Below, piece after piece: positions 5,547-10,521 of a stretch of DNA of 10,521 nucleotides. A model generated the notes under the pieces. It ran no database searches, was not told the origin of the DNA, and was given only the letters and a program-made list of their open reading frames with translations. The stretch spans positions 1 to 10,521 of the forward strand of contig CAYSFD010000003.1 of NCBI GenBank assembly GCA_964430565.1. The letters are read 5' to 3'. The number at the start of each line of letters is the position of its first letter. The first letter of the stretch is position 1. A program made the translations under genes and the position numbers. Origin of the DNA: VBDM01 sp964430565. GTDB taxonomy: Bacteria > Pseudomonadota > Gammaproteobacteria > Burkholderiales > SG8-39.

Positions 5547-6035
5547 ATGCTGGAAAAATTCAAACTGACCGAGGTGTGGCTCAAGATCGCGCTGCTCTTC
5601 GTCTTTAGCGCTTTCTACGTCGCGGCCTTGTCCTTTCCGGAGCAGTCCCGCCAGTTTCCCCAGCTTCTCGCGGTGGCGAGCCTCGCCATGACCGCGATCG
5701 CGCTGGCGATGGATTTCAGCCGCAAGAGCGCCGTGCGCGCGGAAATCTCCGGCGTGGACGATACGGAACTCAAGGTTCTTGGCGCCGATGAAGTGCGGGC
5801 ACGCAGGAAGCGCTATTACCAGGCTTGGGCGATCATCCTTTTCTCAACCATCGTCGGTTACCTCGGCGGGTTCCTGTTTAGCGCGGTGTGTTTGTTCGCC
5901 GGATTCGCGCTGTATTTCGGCAGCAGGGCAAAGCTGCCGAGGAACCTCGTCGCCGGCGCCGCCATGACGGCCGTGGTGTATTTCGTGTTCGGGGTCATGA
6001 TGGGAGTTCCCCTGTTGAACGGCGTGCTTTGGTAA
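5547..6035 (+). CDS. tctB: TctB-family small membrane subunit of tripartite tricarboxylate transporter 1
   Basis: A 162-residue membrane protein, the size expected for TctB, the poorly conserved small subunit of TTT carriers. Hydrophobic segments lie at about 12-29, 38-56, 93-125 (probably two helices) and 133-157. A charged loop at about 57-92 (DFSRKSAVRAE and DEVRARRKRYY) would be cytoplasmic. TctB pairs with TctA in the inner membrane and uses the ion gradient together with a periplasmic binding protein. It is the first gene of a tctB-tctA-tctC operon and is followed 28 nt later by tctA. The assignment depends on size, topology and neighbours more than on sequence motifs. The start ATG 5547 has GAGG 7 nt upstream. 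Confidence 0.82.
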   Translation: MLEKFKLTEVWLKIALLFVFSAFYVAALSFPEQSRQFPQLLAVASLAMTAIALAMDFSRKSAVRAEISGVDDTELKVLGADEVRARRKRYYQAWAIILFSTIVGYLGGFLFSAVCLFAGFALYFGSRAKLPRNLVAGAAMTAVVYFVFGVMMGVPLLNGVLW

Positions 6036-6052
6036 TCCCCGGAGTCGCGGCG

Positions 6053-6073
6053 ATGAAACCATCATGGATGTAA
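6053..6073 (+). CDS. Six-codon mini-ORF overlapping the tctA1 start
   Basis: ATG 6053 to TAA 6071-6073 encodes MKPSWM. It is preceded by GGAG (6041-6044) at an 8-nt spacer, the only ribosome binding site in the tctB-tctA gap. It overlaps the chosen tctA ATG (6064) out of frame, and its stop overlaps the next in-frame tctA ATG as TAATG (6073-6075). It could be a coupling cistron or chance; there is no evidence for a peptide function. Confidence 0.3.
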   Translation: MKPSWM

Positions 6074-7551
6074 TGTTGCACGCGATCGCCGTCGTTTTCC
6101 TATGGCAGAATCTTGCCGCCCTGGCGGGAGGCTCGATCTACGGCGTGATCATCGGCGTGCTGCCCGGACTGGGCCCCTCGGCCGGCATGGCGCTCGCCCT
6201 GCCGCTCGTGATCAAGTGGGATCCCGTCACGGCGCTGATCTTCATGGGGTCGCTCTACAAGTGCAGCAACTACGGCGGCTCGCTTACCGCCATCCTGGTG
6301 AATACCCCCGGCGATGCCTCGAATGCGGCGACGATCCTCGACGGCCATCCGATGTGTCAGCAGGGCAAGGGCGGTGTTGCGCTGGGCTTGAGCGCTACGG
6401 CGGCGATGGTAGGGGGTACCCTCGGCATGATCTGTCTCATCTTTGCGGCCCCGTTTCTCGCCGAGTTCGCCCTGCGATTCGGCCCGTCTGAATACTTCCT
6501 CACGGCGCTGCTTGCGCTGTCGATCATCGCGTCGGTCGTGCAGGGCGCCACCATCAAGGGGCTCATTGCCGCCGGTCTGGGCCTGCTGCTCTCGACCGTC
6601 GGATTCGACGTCATCACCGGACATCTCCGCTACACCGCCGGCTGGGCGCCGATCGAGGACGGCGTGCCGCTGATCCAGGCCCTCGTGGGGCTGTTCGCGG
6701 TGACGCAGGCCCTGGTGCTCGCCGAGAGCGCAACATCGATATCGCGCCTTGCCAAGTTGTTCGGCGGTTTCTGGGAGGGGGTGCGGACCTATTTTCACTA
6801 TCCGGTCAGCATTGTCCGTTCCTCGCTGATCGGCCTTTTCATCGGTGTCCTGCCTGCGGTCGGGCAGAGCTCCGCGGGTCTGCTCGCGTGGGCGGACGCG
6901 AAGCGCAGCTCGAAGCATCCCGAGACATTCGGTGAGGGAAACCCGGAGGGTGTAGTCGCCTCCGAGACCGCCACCAATGCCTGCATGCCGGGAGACCTAG
7001 TCTGCACGATCGCCCTCGGCATACCGGGCAGCGTGGGGGCGGCCATCTTTCTCGGGGTGATGATCATCTTCGGTGTGATTCCGGGGCCGCTCGTATTCAC
7101 CGAAAAGGCCGGCCTGATCTACAGCCTGTTCTTCGCCCTGGTGCTGACGTCCTTCGTCATTTTCGTGATCGGCATGACGGTCGGGCGGCGTCTCGCGGCG
7201 ATGACGCTGCTGCCCAACGACATCATCGTGCCGCTGATCCTCGTGGTGAGCCTGCTCGGCAGCTTCGCCATCCGCAACGAGATGTCGGACGTCTTCATCA
7301 GCCTCGCCTTCGGCGCTCTGGGCTATGTCATGCTCAAAGGCGGCTTTACCCCGATACCTCTGCTCCTCGGCCTGGTGCTCGGGGAGCTGGTGGAGACCAA
7401 TTACCACCGCGCGCTGATGATTTCCGGGGGCTCGTATACCATCTTCACTGCCTCGATCATCAGCAAAATACTGATCGTCCTCACCGGCCTGTCGCTCGTC
7501 GGCCCGTATCTCGGGCCGTTCTGGAAGACCTTGACGCAGGGGGAAAAATGA
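6064..7551 (+). CDS. tctA: TctA-family large membrane subunit of tripartite tricarboxylate transporter 1
   Basis: A 495-residue polytopic inner-membrane protein of normal TctA length (about 500) with about 12 helices in two homologous halves. The half-1 signature is GVLPGLGPSAGMALALP (about 31-47), followed by NYGGSLTAILVNTPGDASNA. The half-2 signature is GVLPAVGQSSAGLLAWADA (about 261-279), followed by EGVVASETATNACMPG and ALGIPGSVGAAIFLG. TctA forms the ion-coupled channel for carboxylates. Half 2 deviates from the commoner P-E-x-x-N-N-A and G-I-P-G-D forms, so this is a divergent member. I chose ATG 6064 because family N-termini begin MD; ATG 6073 is possible. No ribosome binding site is correctly spaced for 6064, and the nearest serves the mini-ORF at 6053. 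Confidence 0.93.
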   Translation: MDVMLHAIAVVFLWQNLAALAGGSIYGVIIGVLPGLGPSAGMALALPLVIKWDPVTALIFMGSLYKCSNYGGSLTAILVNTPGDASNAATILDGHPMCQQGKGGVALGLSATAAMVGGTLGMICLIFAAPFLAEFALRFGPSEYFLTALLALSIIASVVQGATIKGLIAAGLGLLLSTVGFDVITGHLRYTAGWAPIEDGVPLIQALVGLFAVTQALVLAESATSISRLAKLFGGFWEGVRTYFHYPVSIVRSSLIGLFIGVLPAVGQSSAGLLAWADAKRSSKHPETFGEGNPEGVVASETATNACMPGDLVCTIALGIPGSVGAAIFLGVMIIFGVIPGPLVFTEKAGLIYSLFFALVLTSFVIFVIGMTVGRRLAAMTLLPNDIIVPLILVVSLLGSFAIRNEMSDVFISLAFGALGYVMLKGGFTPIPLLLGLVLGELVETNYHRALMISGGSYTIFTASIISKILIVLTGLSLVGPYLGPFWKTLTQGEK

Positions 7552-7564
7552 ACGGAGGAAGAAA

Positions 7565-8512
7565 ATGATGAAAACGCTGAGACTGCTCGTCGCCGTTGCA
7601 GCCGCCGGGCTGCTCGCGTCACCCGCCCACGCCCAGAAATTTCCCAGCAAGCCGGTGAGGCTCATCGTGACGGCCGCCGCCGGCGGGGGCGAGGATACCG
7701 AGGCGCGCGCCATTGCCCCCTACGTCGAGAAGCACCTGGGGACCTCGATCGTCATCGAAAATCAGCCCGGCGCCGGCGGCAAGATCGCCTTCGATAAATT
7801 TCAGAAAACCGAGGGCGACGGCTACACGCTGATCACCTACACGTTCCCGAAGAGCGTGATCATCGAGTTCGAAGGTCCGACCAACTTCAAGACGCGGGAT
7901 TTCACGCCGGTGTTCGCCTGGTCCCGCTCAAGCCAGCTGCTGGTGGTGAACGCGGAGACCTGGAAAACGTTCGAGGAGTTCCTGAAGGCAGCCAAGGGGA
8001 AGACCCTCTCGGGCGGGCTGTCCGGCAGGGGCAGCACGACGCATCTCATGGGTCTGCTTGCGCTGGACGAGCTCGGCATCAACGCCAACTGGGTGCCCTA
8101 TGAAGGCTCGGCCGGCAGCGTCGCCGCGCTGGCCGGGAAGCACCTCGACTTCACCATCTGTCTTGCGACGTCGGCCGTTTCGCTCATCCAGGCCGGCAAG
8201 TTGAGGCCCCTGCTCCTGTTCAGCGACAAGCGCGACCCCTACCTGGCCGACGTTCCCATCCCCAAGGATCTGGGATACGACATGACGTTCATCCCGACCC
8301 TGCGCGGCGTCGAGGCGCCGCCCAACACGCCGGCGGCCGTGGTCAAGGTTCTCGAAGACGCGTTCCGCAAGGCCGCCGCCGAGCAAGGCTTCGCCGAGGT
8401 GGCGAAGAAGCGCAAGATCGTGCTGCAGCCGGTCGGCAGCGCAGAATATGCCAAGGCGGTGTCGGACGTCTATCCGAAGATCGCCAAGCTCAAGGACATG
8501 CTCAAGAAGTAA
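7565..8512 (+). CDS. tctC: TctC/Bug-family periplasmic solute-binding protein of TTT module 1
   Basis: A 315-residue Bug-family binding protein. Residues 1-23 are a Sec signal peptide ending ASPAHA before QKFPSKPVRLIV. The fold of two alpha/beta domains is recognisable from the N-terminal binding loop TAAAGGGEDTEARAIAPYVEK (about 35-55, here GGGEDTEA instead of the more usual PGGxxD), ENQPGAGGKIAFDKF (about 64-78), and the C-terminal NTPAAVVKVLEDAFRKA. Bug proteins bind small carboxylates and related amides in the periplasm. The altered binding loop may mean an unusual ligand. ATG 7565 and ATG 7568 are both possible; GGAGG (7554-7558) is 6 or 9 nt upstream. Last gene of the module, 13 nt after tctA. 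Confidence 0.93.
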   Translation: MMKTLRLLVAVAAAGLLASPAHAQKFPSKPVRLIVTAAAGGGEDTEARAIAPYVEKHLGTSIVIENQPGAGGKIAFDKFQKTEGDGYTLITYTFPKSVIIEFEGPTNFKTRDFTPVFAWSRSSQLLVVNAETWKTFEEFLKAAKGKTLSGGLSGRGSTTHLMGLLALDELGINANWVPYEGSAGSVAALAGKHLDFTICLATSAVSLIQAGKLRPLLLFSDKRDPYLADVPIPKDLGYDMTFIPTLRGVEAPPNTPAAVVKVLEDAFRKAAAEQGFAEVAKKRKIVLQPVGSAEYAKAVSDVYPKIAKLKDMLKK

Positions 8513-8536
8513 CAGTGCCGCGCGGTCAAGCGGCCG

Positions 8537-8556
8537 CCGTCGAACGGCAGGTTGAC
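8537..8556 (+). promoter_or_regulatory. Shared 20-nt element upstream of TTT module 2
   Basis: CCGTCGAACGGCAGGTTGAC is the second copy of the element at 5463-5482 (19 of 20 identical). It lies in the 91-nt gap after tctC1. A -10-like TATCAT (8577-8582) follows TTGACT (8552-8557) with a 19-bp spacer, longer than ideal. The element is 47 nt before the tctC2 ATG. Confidence 0.6.
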
Positions 8557-8603
8557 TCGCTGCTTTCGCGCTCGGGTATCATCGCGCCAAGGAGGAGGCA
8601 AAC

Positions 8604-9584
8604 ATGGACAGACGCAGATTCGTCGCCGGCTCGGTGGCCGCGGCCGCCGCATTCGCCACCCGGGCATCGTTCGCGCAGGACGCCTATCCGTCGCGGCCGG
8701 TCACCTTCGTCAACCCGTTCCCGCCTGGCGGCGCCGTCGACGTCGTGGCGCGCCCGCTCGCCGCGGTGTTCGAGCCGATTCTCAAGCAGCCGGTGGTGAT
8801 AGAAACCAAGGCCGGCGCCGCGGGCCAGGTCGGCGGCCAGTTCGCCGCCAACGCCAAGCCCGACGGCTATACGCTGCTGATGCACATCGTATCGATTTCG
8901 GGTTTCGCCGAGGTCGATAAGCTCTTCGGCCGGCCGGTGAAGTTCACCCGCGACGATTTCATCCCGATTGCGCGCTTCATCGCCGATCCGATGGTGCTGG
9001 TGGTCAACGACAAGCAGCCGTACAAGACGCTCAAGGAATTCGTCGATGACGCGAAGAAACGACCGAGCCAGCTCATTTTCAGCTCGTCGGGCCTCTACGG
9101 AGCGCTCCATCTGCCGATGGCTTTGTTCATGAAGACGGCCGGAATCCAGATGAAGCACCTGCCGACCGCGGGCGGCGGACCGGCGCTCACCGCCATTCTC
9201 GGCAACAATTCGCAGGTGCTAGTGTCCTCGATCGCTGCCGCGAACGCACAGATGAAGGCCGGCAAATTGCGCCCGCTCGCCTGCTTCGGCGCGCAGCGCG
9301 CGCCCGCGCTACCCGGCGTGCCGACGATGAAAGAGCTCGGCTACGACGTCGAGTTCTATCTGTGGGTCGGACTGTTCGCGCCCAAGGGCACGCCCGCGTC
9401 CGTCGTCTCGACCTGGCGCGACGCCTCGAAGAAGGCGGCAGCGACGGACCAGTTCAGGAACGCCATGACGAATCTCGGACAGGACGTCGCCTACCTGGAC
9501 CAGCCGGAGTTCAAGGCATTCTGGGACGCCGATGCCAGGCGCGTGGAAGACGCGGTGCGCCAGATCGGCAGGATCGAGGGTTGA
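8604..9584 (+). CDS. tctC: TctC/Bug-family periplasmic solute-binding protein of TTT module 2, RR-type signal
   Basis: A 326-residue Bug-family protein. The N-terminus MDRRRFVAGSVAAAAAFATR, then ASFAQ, carries a twin-arginine-like motif and a cleavage site before QDAYPSRPVTFV; in module 1 the equivalent protein has a plain Sec signal. The binding loop NPFPPGGAVDVVARPLA (about 37-53) has the canonical PGGxxD, followed by IETKAGAAGQVGGQFAA (about 71-87) and PDGYTLL. The C-terminal GTPASVVSTWRDASKKAA is typical. The start ATG 8604 follows a very strong ribosome binding site, AAGGAGGAGG at 8589-8598, so this first gene should be highly expressed relative to the membrane subunits, as usual for binding proteins. 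Its stop codon overlaps the TTG start of tctB2. Confidence 0.93.
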   Translation: MDRRRFVAGSVAAAAAFATRASFAQDAYPSRPVTFVNPFPPGGAVDVVARPLAAVFEPILKQPVVIETKAGAAGQVGGQFAANAKPDGYTLLMHIVSISGFAEVDKLFGRPVKFTRDDFIPIARFIADPMVLVVNDKQPYKTLKEFVDDAKKRPSQLIFSSSGLYGALHLPMALFMKTAGIQMKHLPTAGGGPALTAILGNNSQVLVSSIAAANAQMKAGKLRPLACFGAQRAPALPGVPTMKELGYDVEFYLWVGLFAPKGTPASVVSTWRDASKKAAATDQFRNAMTNLGQDVAYLDQPEFKAFWDADARRVEDAVRQIGRIEG

Positions 9585-10033
9585 TCTTCCGCATCCGCTC
9601 CGACCACGTCGCGGGCGCCGCCTTCATCATGCTGGGGGTCGGGGTGTTCGCGGTCAGCGGAGACCTGCCGTTTGGCCGCCTCTCGACCCCGGGCGCCGGC
9701 ATGATGCCGAAGCTCCTCACGGGGCTGATGATGCTGTTTGCCGCGCTCATCATCATCGGTGCGGCGCAAAGCCAGGAATTTGCGGCGATCGACTGGAGCG
9801 ACCGTGGCCATGCCGCAGGGGTCGTGCTGATCACCGCTGGCGCGGTCGCTGCCTATCAGTCGCTCGGATTCTTGATCGCCATGACGCTGCTGGTCTTCGC
9901 GCTGCTCGTGGTGATCGAACAGCGTAGCGCGCTAATTGCGGCCGGCTACAGCATCGGGCTGACGCTGTTTGCCTATTGGCTGTTCGGTAAGGCGCTGAAA
10001 GCTCCGCTCGAGCGCGGCATTCTCTGGTTCTGA
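9581..10033 (+). CDS. tctB: TctB-family small membrane subunit of TTT module 2, TTG start
   Basis: A 150-residue protein with hydrophobic segments at about 10-26, 44-62, 79-113 (two helices) and 117-136. The TctB hallmark is visible as GRLSTPGAGMMPKLLTGLMM (about 32-51), so this assignment is stronger than for the module 1 TctB. The frame contains no ATG before 9630, which would cut into the first helix. The natural start is TTG 9581-9583, overlapping the tctC2 stop as TTGA, with AGGA about 7 nt upstream. It yields MIFRIRSDHVAGAAF, a normal TctB N-terminus. Translation is probably coupled to tctC2. It acts with TctA2 in the inner membrane. Confidence 0.85.
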   Translation: MIFRIRSDHVAGAAFIMLGVGVFAVSGDLPFGRLSTPGAGMMPKLLTGLMMLFAALIIIGAAQSQEFAAIDWSDRGHAAGVVLITAGAVAAYQSLGFLIAMTLLVFALLVVIEQRSALIAAGYSIGLTLFAYWLFGKALKAPLERGILWF

Positions 10034-10521
10034 CGCTGGAAACGCTCGACAGTCTTTGGCTCGGGTTCTCGGTCGCGCTGCGGCCCGACGTGCTGTGGTA
10101 CGCCTTCCTCGGCTGCCTGGTCGGGACGCTGGTGGGCATGCTGCCCGGCATCGGCCCGCTCGCCGGCATCAGCATCCTGCTGCCGCTGACCTTCGGCCTG
10201 GATGCCACCAAGGCGATCGTGATGCTGGCCGGCATCTATTACGGCTCGCAATACGGCGGCTCGACCACCTCGATCCTGCTGCGCATCCCAGGGGAGGCCG
10301 CCTCGGTGATGACCTGCATCGACGGCAATGCCATGGCCAAGAAGGGCCGTGCCGGCGCGGCCTTGTGTATCGCCGCGGTCGGCTCTTTCATTGCCGGCAC
10401 GTTCGGCGTCGTGATGTTGACGTTGATCGCGCCGCCGCTGGCGAGCTTCGCGCTGCGGTTCGGGCCGCCGGAATATACCGCGCTGCTCGTGCTCGGCCTG
10501 ATCTTTCTCGCCTATATGTCG
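10030..10521 (+). CDS. tctA: TctA-family large membrane subunit of TTT module 2, 3'-partial, non-canonical CTG start
   Basis: 164 visible residues, cut by the window end. The first-half TctA signature is complete: GMLPGIGPLAGISILLPLTF, then YYGSQYGGSTTSILLRIPGEAASVMTCIDG, then AKKGRAGAALCIAAVGSF. The protein begins LETLDSLWLGFSVALRP, and family members begin M-x-T-L. In this frame a stop lies at 9988-9990 and no ATG, GTG or TTG occurs until GTG 10090, which would delete about 20 conserved residues. The start is therefore CTG at 10030, overlapping the tctB2 stop as CTGA, or CTG at 10036, which aligns best with homologues. No good ribosome binding site is seen, so coupling or reinitiation is likely. 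A base error that hides an ATG cannot be excluded. Confidence 0.88.
   Translation, partial: MTLETLDSLWLGFSVALRPDVLWYAFLGCLVGTLVGMLPGIGPLAGISILLPLTFGLDATKAIVMLAGIYYGSQYGGSTTSILLRIPGEAASVMTCIDGNAMAKKGRAGAALCIAAVGSFIAGTFGVVMLTLIAPPLASFALRFGPPEYTALLVLGLIFLAYMS

Noticed and set aside
6100..6918. Minus-strand frame of 272 residues opposite tctA1
   Set aside because: Charged, motif-free antisense shadow of a well conserved membrane protein gene.
10090..10521. tctA2 start at GTG 10090
   Set aside because: It would remove about 20 N-terminal residues that match the family, including the start of the first helix.
1..10521. CRISPR array, tRNA, rRNA, insertion sequence or prophage genes
   Set aside because: No regularly spaced repeats, no recognisable RNA gene and no transposase or phage protein were seen on either strand.

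Overview
The window is GC-rich (G/C strongly preferred at third codon positions) and carries two tripartite tricarboxylate transporter (TTT) modules with Bug-type binding proteins. That transporter class is hugely expanded in Betaproteobacteria, especially Burkholderiales-like lineages, so a betaproteobacterium or close relative is the best guess. There is no rRNA or other taxonomic marker to confirm it.

Layout. (1) 3-431, plus strand: the 3' part of a UGSC-family gene. It is interrupted by an in-frame TGA at 186-188 that I read as selenocysteine. A hairpin right after it has the geometry of a bacterial SECIS element. This is the most striking feature of the window. (2) 453-2805, minus strand: a two-gene operon of an ATP/ADP-carrier-like MFS transporter followed by a Tat-signal aldo/keto reductase. 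(3) 2947-3656, plus strand: a complete VapBC-type toxin-antitoxin pair with promoter, candidate operator and terminator. (4) 3661-4395, minus strand: a Tat-signal Rossmann-fold oxidoreductase of the F420-dependent NADP reductase type. A 51-nt promoter-like repeat (82 % identical) sits upstream of both minus-strand units of blocks 2 and 4. (5) 4540-5445, minus strand: a TIM-barrel amidohydrolase resembling lactone hydrolases such as LigI. (6) 5547-8512, plus strand: TTT module 1 in the order tctB-tctA-tctC. (7) 8604-10521, plus strand: TTT module 2 in the order tctC-tctB-tctA, cut by the window end. A 20-nt sequence, 19/20 identical, lies upstream of both TTT modules.

How the genes may work together (inference). 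The TTT modules would capture carboxylates in the periplasm with their Bug proteins and import them through TctAB. The divergently transcribed amidohydrolase could open a lactone or act on a related dicarboxylate. The exported oxidoreductases and the UGSC selenoprotein suggest a wider redox or catabolic neighbourhood with unknown substrates. VapBC is an independent stability or stress cassette. Gene starts are unusual in module 2: tctB2 appears to start at TTG and tctA2 at CTG, each overlapping the previous stop codon as NTGA.
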